Assembly (NCBI GenBank): GCA_016762975.1
Contig: JAESUV010000204.1
Location: forward strand, 3,291-10,156
Length of the DNA: 6,866 nucleotides
Direction of reading: 5' to 3'
Source of the DNA: Gammaproteobacteria bacterium
Lineage (GTDB): Bacteria > Pseudomonadota > Gammaproteobacteria > Pseudomonadales > Pseudohongiellaceae
Part shown: one piece after another, positions 1 through 6,322 of the stretch
Layout of the letters: each line of letters begins with the position of its first letter
Position numbering within the stretch: the stretch's first letter is position 1
Notes under the pieces: model-generated
Databases searched by the model: none
What the model was told of the DNA's origin: nothing
Seen by the model: the letters and a program-made list of their open reading frames with translations, nothing else
Translations under genes and position numbers: made by a program

Positions 1-653
1 TCGTTTGCCTCGATAAAGCCAACATAGTCAAACGCTGGGCAACGATCCATCAGCACACCCGCATCACGCACTTCTTCTGTGCCCTTGAATTGTTCGGAAC
101 CGATATTAAGCAGCCCTACTTTCGCGACTTCGCCCTGTAGAGATTCGGCGAGAACCGAGCCCATTACGGCAAATTCGAACAGTTGCTGTGCATCAACCTC
201 GGGGTTGGCACCCACATCAAGTAACAAACACTGCCGTGTAGCACCGGGGATGCTAGCCACCATGGCCGGCTTTTGAATGCCGCTTATTGTCTTCAGCAGG
301 TGCCTGCCAATCATCAATAGTGCACCTGTGTTGCCTGCGCTAACCATAGCCTCCACACGACCGTTCTGAAGCAACTGTACAGCCTTGTACATCGAGGATG
401 TCTTGCCGCTACGCAAGACATGCGCGGGCTTATCCTCGTCACTGATGACGTCGAGTGTGTGTTCAATGGAGATGCGGTCGGTGAGCGCGCCAGAGAGTGA
501 GCCTAGGAAGGGCTCTATCTGGCTTTTGTCGCCAACGAGGGTAATTGATAGGTTGGAATTTAATTCCAGAGCCTGCAAAGCAGCTGGGAGAGTAACTCTT
601 ACTCCTCCATCACCGCCCATAGCGTCGATTGCTATGTGCTTAAGCAAGCTCAA
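1..653 (-). CDS. plsX: PlsX, phosphate acyltransferase (acyl-ACP:phosphate), C-terminus cut by window edge
   Basis: PlsX makes acyl-phosphate from acyl-ACP and phosphate; PlsY then uses it to acylate glycerol-3-phosphate, the first step of phospholipid synthesis. It is a peripheral membrane enzyme. The minus strand reads without a stop for 217 residues, about 60% of the roughly 350 usual for the family. Recognisable blocks are IAIDAMGGDGG (7-17), VSAGNTGALL (104-113), LDVGANPE (146-153), FAVMGSVLAE (161-170) and LNIGSEQFKGTEEVRDAG (181-199), all matching the E. coli protein as remembered. No ATG or GTG lies in frame before the conserved N-terminus: the first in-frame ATG is the Met inside IDAMGG, and an in-frame stop occurs upstream within rpmF. 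The start must therefore be TTG, at 653 (chosen) or 647. It begins 11 nt after the rpmF stop with only a weak AGAG as ribosome site, so translational coupling is likely. The remaining third, and probably fab genes, lie left of the window. Confidence 0.96.
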   Translation of the reverse strand, partial: MSLLKHIAIDAMGGDGGVRVTLPAALQALELNSNLSITLVGDKSQIEPFLGSLSGALTDRISIEHTLDVISDEDKPAHVLRSGKTSSMYKAVQLLQNGRVEAMVSAGNTGALLMIGRHLLKTISGIQKPAMVASIPGATRQCLLLDVGANPEVDAQQLFEFAVMGSVLAESLQGEVAKVGLLNIGSEQFKGTEEVRDAGVLMDRCPAFDYVGFIEAN

Positions 654-664
654 GGCTAAACGCT

Positions 665-844
665 CTAGTCTTCGCCGATATCCAGTACTTTCTTGCCTTT
701 ATAGAATCCGTCAGCTGTTACGTGATGACGACGGTGAATCTCACCAGTTGTCTGGTCCGTAGATAACGTAGGTCCCGTAAGGGAATCGTGACTTCGTCGC
801 TGGCCTCGCCGTGAACGGGTAACCTTGCTTTTTTGAACTGCCAT
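665..844 (-). CDS. rpmF: 50S ribosomal protein L32 (bL32)
   Basis: This is a 59-residue structural protein of the large ribosomal subunit. It starts MAVQKSKVTRSRRGQRRSHD, followed by a block around HRRHHVTADGFYKGKKV, and is closely similar to E. coli L32 (57 aa) as remembered, with a short acidic tail LDIGED as in other gammaproteobacterial versions. It contains no cysteine, so it is the zinc-free form of L32. The ATG start is preceded by a clear AGGAG with 6 nt spacing. It sits 33 nt downstream of yceD and 11 nt upstream of plsX on the same strand, the conserved gammaproteobacterial order, and is presumably transcribed mainly from the yceD promoter. I see no terminator between the three genes. 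The strong ribosome site here, against the weak TTG start of plsX, suits the much greater need for L32. Confidence 0.97.
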   Translation of the reverse strand: MAVQKSKVTRSRRGQRRSHDSLTGPTLSTDQTTGEIHRRHHVTADGFYKGKKVLDIGED

Positions 845-850
845 TTCAAT

Positions 851-855
851 CTCCT
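851..855 (-). promoter_or_regulatory. Shine-Dalgarno site of rpmF
   Basis: AGGAG on the minus strand lies 6 nt before the rpmF ATG. It is the best ribosome binding site in this operon and contrasts with the absent or weak sites of yceD and plsX. Confidence 0.75.
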
Positions 856-877
856 AATACAAATTCTTTAAGCCGCT

Positions 878-1408
878 TCAATCGCTGCTGTCACTCTCTT
901 TAAGTGACCTAAGCACTGAAAACGGATTGTCGTTGGTCACATTTTCTGTAGCATCTTCACCTGCCACATAATGCTGTTGATGAATACAGTCGCCACTGTC
1001 GTGATAACTCACAATTGGCGTGCACAGAATTAACTGCTCTTCGACCAACTCGGCCAAATCTAGCTTGTAATCCTCACAGATCCAAGGATCCATATCCGCG
1101 CCTAATCGCTGCGCTGCTTCTTCATCCTGCACTAGTACCAGCTTTATGTCGTCCGCAAGCTCTATAGCTAGAGGCTTAAGACAACGCTGACAGAAAACAT
1201 TTACCTGAGCCTGCAAACGGCCCTCTATTAAACGCTTCTTCTCGTCACTGAGCGAGAACTTCAACTCGAGAGACACTGACCCTTGATCATTTGCTAAGGT
1301 CTTGCGGAACCGAGGCAGCCTACCCAAATCTAAAATCCCGCTGATATTCTCTTCTTGCTGGAAGATTTTACGGGAGTCTGCGTAGGCTGGAATAGAGCTA
1401 TCTGACAT
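878..1408 (-). CDS. yceD: YceD / DUF177 family protein, linked to 23S rRNA and large-subunit biogenesis
   Basis: This 176-residue protein belongs to the YceD (DUF177) family, which is almost always encoded just upstream of rpmF. Plant and bacterial members have been linked to 23S rRNA accumulation; the biochemical activity is not established. Family hallmarks are an N-terminal segment IPAYADSRKIF (6-16), a CxxC pair in VFCQRCLKPL (Cys73, Cys76), the block DLAELVEEQLILCTPIVSYHD (117-137), a further Cys141, and the terminal NPFSVLRSLK (161-170), which aligns with NPFAVLASLK of the E. coli protein as remembered. The ATG at 1408 is the only reasonable start: the next in-frame Met is residue 106, and alignment with E. 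coli YceD begins almost at the N-terminus. It has no Shine-Dalgarno sequence and lies only 9 nt after a sigma-70 -10 box, so the mRNA may be leaderless. It heads the yceD-rpmF-plsX operon. Confidence 0.93.
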   Translation of the reverse strand: MSDSSIPAYADSRKIFQQEENISGILDLGRLPRFRKTLANDQGSVSLELKFSLSDEKKRLIEGRLQAQVNVFCQRCLKPLAIELADDIKLVLVQDEEAAQRLGADMDPWICEDYKLDLAELVEEQLILCTPIVSYHDSGDCIHQQHYVAGEDATENVTNDNPFSVLRSLKESDSSD

Positions 1409-1410
1409 CA

Positions 1411-1446
1411 GGCGCGCATAATAGGCGTATGGCTGTCATCTGTCAA
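1411..1446 (-). promoter_or_regulatory. Sigma-70 promoter of the yceD-rpmF-plsX operon
   Basis: On the minus strand a perfect -35 TTGACA (1446-1441) and a -10 TATTAT (1423-1418) are separated by exactly 17 nt. An A-rich stretch with a run of six A lies just upstream of the -35 and could act as an UP element. The discriminator is GCGCGCC. GC-rich discriminators are typical of stable-RNA and ribosomal-protein promoters inhibited by ppGpp and DksA. The expected start site (about 1411-1408) falls 0 to 3 nt before the yceD ATG. Confidence 0.85.
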
Positions 1447-1501
1447 AGATTTATCGCATTTTTTATCCCTTAGATAATTATGTAAGCACCTGTATTTACA
1501 G

Positions 1502-2449
1502 CTATTTACCTAACATTTGTATCAACGAGTCTAGATGGTTTGGGATGGGTGCTTCCACACGGATAGGCGCGGCCCCATCGGGCAGTTCAAATTCGATTTT
1601 CCAAGCATGTAAACAGAGATTTTTCACCTTCGCTAGAGTGCGGTTCTTGGTCTTAAACGTGTACTTATCATCCCCCACTATTCCATGGCCTGAATGCTGA
1701 CAATGCACGCGAATTTGATGGGTTCGCCCCGTTTCCGGCATCGCCTCAATCAGACTTGCGCCGTCGAAGCGCCGCTTCACCACAAAGCGAGTCAACGAAG
1801 GTTTGCCGCTTTCAAGCACTCGAACGATGCGCTCGTTCTCCCCAATGGGGTCTTTTTGTAGAGGCGCATCGACGAGTTTGAGGGAATCCGGCCAGTTCCC
1901 ATGGACCAAGGCAAGATAGTGTTTTTTGACATTTTTTGCTTTAAGTTGGTTCTGCATGTGTTTTAAAAATATAGAGTTTTTTGAAACGACAAGGCAGCCC
2001 GTAGTGCCCCTATCGATCCTATGGGCTAGCTCCAACTCACCCCATTCTGGCTTGCATTGACGAAGCGCTTCGATGAGACCCAAGGCCACGCTAGTACCAC
2101 CATGCACCGCCATGCCAGCCGGTTTATTGATCACCAGCAGCTCGTCGTTCTCCAGCAGGATGCGATTTAGCAGGAACTCCTGGAGCGCAGGACTCGGCTT
2201 CGCAGTTTGTTGGCTGTAATTAGAACTGTAGGGCGGAATGCGGACTTCATCCCCCAACTCTAGCTTTCGTTCAGGCTTATAGCGCTTCTTATTAACCCGA
2301 ACCTCCCCACGACGGATCAGTCGATATATGCGTGTCCTAGGAACTCCCTTGAGATGCCTAATAAGAAAGTTATCAAGGCGTTGCCCGATATGAGACTTCT
2401 CGACGCGAACCAACTGGACGCCGCTACTGACACTAGTATTACTTTTCAC
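1502..2449 (-). CDS. rluC: RluC-type 23S rRNA pseudouridine synthase
   Basis: RluC isomerises uridines of 23S rRNA to pseudouridine; the E. coli enzyme acts at positions 955, 2504 and 2580. The protein has 315 residues against 319 in E. coli. An N-terminal S4-type RNA-binding domain (about 22-72, RLDNFLIRHLKGVPRTRIY onward) precedes the RluA-family catalytic domain (about 100-300). Seen in the latter are LLVINKPAGMAVHGG (104-118), the active-site block HRIDRGTTG with catalytic Asp146, the KKHYLALVHG motif (175-184) and ETGRTHQIRVH (239-249). The active-site block normally reads HRLDRDTSG or HRLDRETSG; the acidic residue after Arg is Gly here, and Ser is Thr. The start is GTG at 2449 with GAGGAAGG close upstream. 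RluC is preferred to RluD by the short N-terminus, the flanking genes and the whole-length match. RNase E (rne), the usual divergent neighbour, is absent; argS takes that place. Confidence 0.88.
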   Translation of the reverse strand: MKSNTSVSSGVQLVRVEKSHIGQRLDNFLIRHLKGVPRTRIYRLIRRGEVRVNKKRYKPERKLELGDEVRIPPYSSNYSQQTAKPSPALQEFLLNRILLENDELLVINKPAGMAVHGGTSVALGLIEALRQCKPEWGELELAHRIDRGTTGCLVVSKNSIFLKHMQNQLKAKNVKKHYLALVHGNWPDSLKLVDAPLQKDPIGENERIVRVLESGKPSLTRFVVKRRFDGASLIEAMPETGRTHQIRVHCQHSGHGIVGDDKYTFKTKNRTLAKVKNLCLHAWKIEFELPDGAAPIRVEAPIPNHLDSLIQMLGK

Positions 2450-2510
2450 GGCCTTCCTCAGGGTAAGGTCTAACGGTTAAGAGCTAGGGTTACAATTAGT
2501 AAGAGTTAGC

Positions 2511-2526
2511 TAAATTCAAGAATTTA
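2511..2526. repeat. 16-bp inverted repeat TAAATTC-AA-GAATTTA in the rluC/argS divergent region
   Basis: Two perfect 7-bp arms are separated by 2 bp, centred in the 146-bp gap between the divergent starts. The size and symmetry fit a dimeric regulator's operator, but I do not recognise the motif, and an AT-rich palindrome can arise by chance. Confidence 0.4.
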
Positions 2527-2532
2527 CTATTT

Positions 2533-2563
2533 TACACCAATCTGCCTCTCGAATAATGGTGTA
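2533..2563. repeat. Inverted repeat TACACCA-N17-TGGTGTA upstream of argS
   Basis: Perfect 7-bp arms have centres 24 bp apart. The right arm overlaps the first two bases of the likely argS -10 box. It could be a pair of operator half-sites on one face of the helix, or a weak DNA or RNA hairpin. The motif is not one I can assign to a known regulator. Confidence 0.4.
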
Positions 2564-2567
2564 CAAT
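2539..2567 (+). promoter_or_regulatory. Possible argS promoter (-10 TACAAT)
   Basis: TACAAT at 2562-2567 is a good -10 hexamer (5 of 6). The sequence at the proper -35 distance (AATCTG at 2539-2544) is poor, so an activator or another promoter may be used. The leader would be about 22 nt long and pyrimidine-rich. Confidence 0.35.
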
Positions 2568-2595
2568 CCTCTCCTTTTCGCGCTTGTCTAAATCG

Positions 2596-4335
2596 ATGAA
2601 TACCCTCAAACAAATATTAAATCAGCTAGTTGGCGAAGCCTTAAGCGAGGTCTCCGGCCTCGCCGATTGCGACCCGAATGTAATAACCGCATCCAAGCCA
2701 GAATTCGGTGATTATCAAAGCAATGGCGTCATGTCTATTGCGAAGAAGGCTGGTGGCAATCCACGACAACTTGCCAACGATGTGGTCGAAAAAATGACCG
2801 CTGACGCAAATCCTCTCATCGAGAGATTTGAGGTAGCTGGGCCTGGCTTTATCAACATCCACCTATCCGATTCGGCATTAATGCAACGCGCCGCTGAGAT
2901 TCGCAGCGACCTACAAAAACTGATACCGCAGACAGATCAAGCCGAAAAGATTGTCGTCGACTACTCTTCACCGAATCTGGCCAAAGAGATGCACGTTGGG
3001 CATTTGCGCGGCACGATCATAGGTGATTGCTTGGCGCGCGTGCTTGAGCGCCAAGGCCATGAAATAATTCGGCAGAACCATGTAGGTGACTGGGGCACCC
3101 AGTTTGGGATGTTAATCTCCTACATGCGTGAACTTAGCGCTTCACAAGGCGACCTACCAACTCAGCTTGCCGACCTTGAATCTTTTTACCGGGCCGCGAA
3201 AAAACGCTTCGATGCAGACTCAGACTTTGCCGATACCGCACGCGCCAGTGTTGTAAAACTTCAAGGCGGTGACGCAGACCATTTAGTAGTTTGGCAGCAG
3301 TTTATCGACGAATCGCTGAAGCATTGTCAGGCGATATACGACAAGCTCAATGTAACGCTAAGCCGTAAAGACCTCAAGGCGGAAAGCTTCTACAACAAGG
3401 ATCTCAAAGGTGTTGTAGAAAAACTGGAGCAGGCTTCCCTACTCTCAATCTCCAATGGCGCTCGCTGTGTCTTCTTACCGGAGTTTACCGGAAAAGACGG
3501 CAATCCATTGCCAGTCATTATTCAAAAGACAGACGGCGGCTACCTTTATGCCACGACCGATCTCGCCGCTGTTCAATATCGCTCGATTGAGCTTAAAGCA
3601 GCACGCTCGCTGTATGTTGTCGATGCTAGGCAATCGCTACACTTTCAACAGGTGTTCGCCGTTGCACGTGAGGCAGGATTTTCATCGGAAAATATCTCGC
3701 TGGAACATATTGCCTATGGCACCATGATGGGAAAAGATGGCCGCCCTTTCAAGACTCGATCAGGCGATACAATCAAATTGGTCGATCTATTGGATGAGGC
3801 AATCCGCCGAGCACGCGAGCTCGTGGCTCAGAAAAACCCAGGCTTAGACGAAACAACGTACACCGAGATTGCCGAGAAAGTTGGTATAGCCGCTGTTAAG
3901 TATGCCGACCTATCGAAGAACAGAACCAGCGACTACATTTTCGATTGGTCCACCATGTTGTCATTCGAAGGCAATACCGCTCCCTACCTCATGTATGCCT
4001 ATGCACGAATCCGCAGCATATTGAGAAAGCGGGATTCCGGTTTAGAGAGCGTGCAGATTACTTCTGTATCCGAGCCAGCGGAGCGAAATCTATTGCTGAA
4101 GATTATGCAGCTATCGGAGGTCGTAGACATGGTAGCGCGAGATTGCTACCCGAATTTATTGTGTAACTATCTCTATGAACTTGCGGGTTTATTCATGCGC
4201 TTCTATGAGTCATGCCCTATTCTAAAGGCAGATGCCCAGCTGCGAGATTCACGCCTCGCTCTGTGTGCCCTTACTGCATCTGCACTCAAGCAGGGTCTCG
4301 ATCTCTTAGGCATCGAAACTCTCGAAAAGATGTAG
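2596..4335 (+). CDS. argS: Arginyl-tRNA synthetase (ArgRS)
   Basis: ArgRS is a cytoplasmic class I synthetase that charges tRNA-Arg and, unusually, needs the tRNA for amino-acid activation. From the ATG at 2596 it has 579 residues (577 in E. coli). The N-terminal tRNA-recognition domain (about 1-110) carries FGDYQSNGVMSIAKK (37-51) and AGPGFINI (81-88). The catalytic domain has the HIGH-type signature SSPNLAKEMHVGH with HVGH at 133-136, NHVGDWGTQFGML (161-173), and in place of KMSKS the MMGKDGRPFKTR block (377-388) normal for this family. The DALR anticodon-binding domain starts near EGNTAPYLMYAYAR (458-471) and ends intact in LGIETLEKM. A TTG at 2584 would add four residues, but the ATG matches the E. 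coli N-terminus; neither has a Shine-Dalgarno sequence. It is a single gene, divergent from rluC and convergent with htpG. Confidence 0.97.
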   Translation: MNTLKQILNQLVGEALSEVSGLADCDPNVITASKPEFGDYQSNGVMSIAKKAGGNPRQLANDVVEKMTADANPLIERFEVAGPGFINIHLSDSALMQRAAEIRSDLQKLIPQTDQAEKIVVDYSSPNLAKEMHVGHLRGTIIGDCLARVLERQGHEIIRQNHVGDWGTQFGMLISYMRELSASQGDLPTQLADLESFYRAAKKRFDADSDFADTARASVVKLQGGDADHLVVWQQFIDESLKHCQAIYDKLNVTLSRKDLKAESFYNKDLKGVVEKLEQASLLSISNGARCVFLPEFTGKDGNPLPVIIQKTDGGYLYATTDLAAVQYRSIELKAARSLYVVDARQSLHFQQVFAVAREAGFSSENISLEHIAYGTMMGKDGRPFKTRSGDTIKLVDLLDEAIRRARELVAQKNPGLDETTYTEIAEKVGIAAVKYADLSKNRTSDYIFDWSTMLSFEGNTAPYLMYAYARIRSILRKRDSGLESVQITSVSEPAERNLLLKIMQLSEVVDMVARDCYPNLLCNYLYELAGLFMRFYESCPILKADAQLRDSRLALCALTASALKQGLDLLGIETLEKM

Positions 4336-4338
4336 CTG

Positions 4339-4366
4339 GTCCTAGCAGCAGCGATGCTGCCAGGAC
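4339..4366. terminator. Strong hairpin between convergent argS and htpG, possible bidirectional terminator without U-tract
   Basis: GTCCT and CAGCA with their complements form 5 bp, one A-C mismatch and 6 bp, closed by a GCGA (GNRA-type) tetraloop in the argS RNA. It starts 3 nt after the argS stop and 24 nt beyond the htpG stop. No run of T follows on the plus strand; the minus strand has only a short TTTT about 12 nt further on. It may act as a 3'-end stabiliser or help Rho rather than being a standard intrinsic terminator. Confidence 0.55.
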
Positions 4367-4389
4367 GTGTCACATCACTGCACTCGAGA

Positions 4390-6315
4390 CTAGCCAACCA
4401 ATTCCAACAACAACTTATTGAGTCGCGTGGAGAAGTCTGCGGGATCTTCTAGTTGCACCCCATCAGCGAGGCCAGCCTGACCAAATAGGATAGAGACGAT
4501 ATCACCAAAGCGATCCTCATCTGCCTCCATATCTAGTTTAACTACTAAGGGATGATTCGCATTTATCTCGAAAATGGGTTTCGTCTCAGGCACTGCCTGA
4601 CCCGAAGCCTCCATGATTTTCCTCATCTGCATACCCATGTCGTGATCATCTACTGCCAAACATGCTGGTGAATCAGTTAGCCTATGAGTAACCCTAACTT
4701 CTTTGACTTTGTCGCCTAAATTCTCTTTGATGCGCTCAACTAGTTTTACGAATTCCTTCTCGGTCTTTTCCTGTACTTCCTTGTCTTCTTCATCTTCCAA
4801 CTTACCGAGATCTAATGCCCCACGGCTTATGTCTTGGAATTGATGATCATCAAAATTCTGCAAGTGACTCATTAGCCATTCATCGATTCGATCATGCATC
4901 AATATGACTTCAATACCCTTCTTCCTGAAAATCTCAAGATGAGGGCTACTGCGACCAGCTTTTGCAGAGTCGGCTACTAGATAGTAAATCTTCTCTTGAT
5001 CATCCTTCATACGTGAAACGTATTCGTCTAGGCATTGATCTTGTGCATCAGATTCCGAATGCGTAGTTGTAAACTGCAAGAGTTTCGCAACTTTTTCTTT
5101 ATTCGGAAAATCTTCAGCCGGTCCTTCTTTTAACGCCTGGCCGAACTCATTCCAGAAACCGTTATATTTATCTTTATCTTTCTTGCGCATTTTCTCCAGC
5201 ATGTCTAAGGCACGCTTGGTTAATGCACTACGCATAGAGTCTACTACGGGATCTTTCTGCAAGATTTCACGAGAGACGTTAAGAGAAATGTCATTCGAAT
5301 CTACGATACCCTTCATAAAACGCAGATAGAGCGGCAAGAATTGTTCCGCATCGTCCATAATGAAGACGCGCTGGACATAAAGCTTTAGTCCCTTCGCCGA
5401 ATCTCTGTTCCATAAATCGTAAGGGGCGCGAGCTGGCACATAGAGCAGGCTCGTGTATTCCAACTTGCCCTCAACTTTGTTGTGACTCCATACAAGAGGG
5501 TCTTCGAAGTCATGGCTAACAGACTTATAAAATTCTTTATACTCGTCAGCTTTTACATCCTTGCGAGGACGAGTCCAAAGAGCCTTCGCTTCATTGACCG
5601 CCTCATACTCTACTTCTTTCTCTTTCTTCGTCTCACCTTCTTCATCATCCCCGTCAGGAAGTCCCATGTCTTCCTTCACCATGAAGACCGGAATAGAAAT
5701 ATGGTCGGCGTATTTCTTGACGATACTACGTAGGCGGTAACTCTCGGCGTATTCCTTTTCCTCTTCTTTGAGGTGCAAGGTGATTTCTGTACCAGCAGTT
5801 GCCTTATCTACTGCCTCGAGTGAATAGTCTGCCTCGCCTTCTGAAGTCCATAGAGTGGCTTCATTTTCAGCAGTGCCCGCTTTTCGGGTTCGTACTTCAA
5901 CTTTATCCGCGACGATAAAAGCCGAATAAAAGCCAACACCAAACTGTCCGATTAATTGGGTATCTTTCTTCTGATCACCGGTCAAGGTCTCAAGAAATTG
6001 TGCTGTTCCTGACTTTGCAATCGTACCCAGGTTAGAGATCACCTCGTCTCGAGACATACCGATGCCATTGTCGCTGATTACGAGGACATTTTTTTCTGTA
6101 TCGAAATCTATCTGTACCTTCGGGTCCCCACCACTTTCTAAGAGCTCCGGTTGAGAAAGGGCCGCGAAGCGCAATTTATCTGCTGCATCCGAGGCATTCG
6201 ATATGAGTTCCCTCAGGAATATCTCTTTGTTACTGTAAAGAGAGTGGATCATCAAGTGAAGCAACTGCTTCGCTTCCGTCTCGAATCCTCTTGTTTCCGC
6301 TTTCTGTGCCGCCAT
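4390..6315 (-). CDS. htpG: HtpG, bacterial Hsp90 molecular chaperone
   Basis: HtpG is a cytoplasmic ATP-dependent homodimeric chaperone that remodels client proteins with the DnaK system. It has 641 residues against 624 in E. coli. The N-terminal GHKL ATPase domain (about 8-215) shows FLRELISNASDAADKLR (33-49, with Glu36 and Asn40), SDNGIGM (81-87) and LIGQFGVGFYSAF (121-133). The middle domain follows, with ALWTRPRK (245-252), SLLYVPARAPYD (289-300) and the ATP-contacting arginine in NVSREIL (346-352). The C-terminal dimerisation domain includes KEVRVTHRLTDSPAC and ends in LLLELVG. The linker between the first two domains is longer than in E. coli and highly charged (about 219-237, rich in D, E and K), explaining the extra length. 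The ATG is preceded by GAGGA with 7 nt spacing. A sigma-32 promoter lies about 90 nt upstream, indicating heat-shock control. Confidence 0.98.
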   Translation of the reverse strand: MAAQKAETRGFETEAKQLLHLMIHSLYSNKEIFLRELISNASDAADKLRFAALSQPELLESGGDPKVQIDFDTEKNVLVISDNGIGMSRDEVISNLGTIAKSGTAQFLETLTGDQKKDTQLIGQFGVGFYSAFIVADKVEVRTRKAGTAENEATLWTSEGEADYSLEAVDKATAGTEITLHLKEEEKEYAESYRLRSIVKKYADHISIPVFMVKEDMGLPDGDDEEGETKKEKEVEYEAVNEAKALWTRPRKDVKADEYKEFYKSVSHDFEDPLVWSHNKVEGKLEYTSLLYVPARAPYDLWNRDSAKGLKLYVQRVFIMDDAEQFLPLYLRFMKGIVDSNDISLNVSREILQKDPVVDSMRSALTKRALDMLEKMRKKDKDKYNGFWNEFGQALKEGPAEDFPNKEKVAKLLQFTTTHSESDAQDQCLDEYVSRMKDDQEKIYYLVADSAKAGRSSPHLEIFRKKGIEVILMHDRIDEWLMSHLQNFDDHQFQDISRGALDLGKLEDEEDKEVQEKTEKEFVKLVERIKENLGDKVKEVRVTHRLTDSPACLAVDDHDMGMQMRKIMEASGQAVPETKPIFEINANHPLVVKLDMEADEDRFGDIVSILFGQAGLADGVQLEDPADFSTRLNKLLLELVG

Positions 6316-6322
6316 TTATCAA

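Noticed and set aside
79..276. Plus-strand open frame of 65 codons opposite plsX
   Set aside because: It is fully antisense to the conserved PlsX core; its low-complexity Ser/Pro/Thr translation is typical of a shadow frame.
385..762. Plus-strand open frame of 125 codons across the plsX/rpmF region
   Set aside because: It lies opposite plsX and rpmF, both firmly identified by conserved motifs on the minus strand. The translation resembles no family I know and has no ribosome site.
1491..1502. CTGTA-TT-TACAG palindrome at the rluC stop codon, considered as a LexA box
   Set aside because: LexA boxes are CTGT-N8-ACAG; here the spacing is N4, and the position at the 3' end of rluC is wrong for its control.
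1972..1980. A-AAA-AAC heptamer in frame in rluC, a possible -1 frameshift site
   Set aside because: No stimulatory structure or nearby Shine-Dalgarno-like sequence is apparent, and the zero frame gives a complete normal RluC.
2466..2495. TTGTAA-N17-TAGACC as an rluC promoter on the minus strand
   Set aside because: The -10 matches the consensus at only 3 of 6 positions; no convincing rluC promoter could be fixed.
5482..5733. Plus-strand frame encoding an apparently hydrophobic 83-residue peptide opposite htpG
   Set aside because: The hydrophobic stretch is the antisense of the charged HtpG linker (Glu/Lys codons read backwards give Phe/Leu). There is no ribosome site or promoter.
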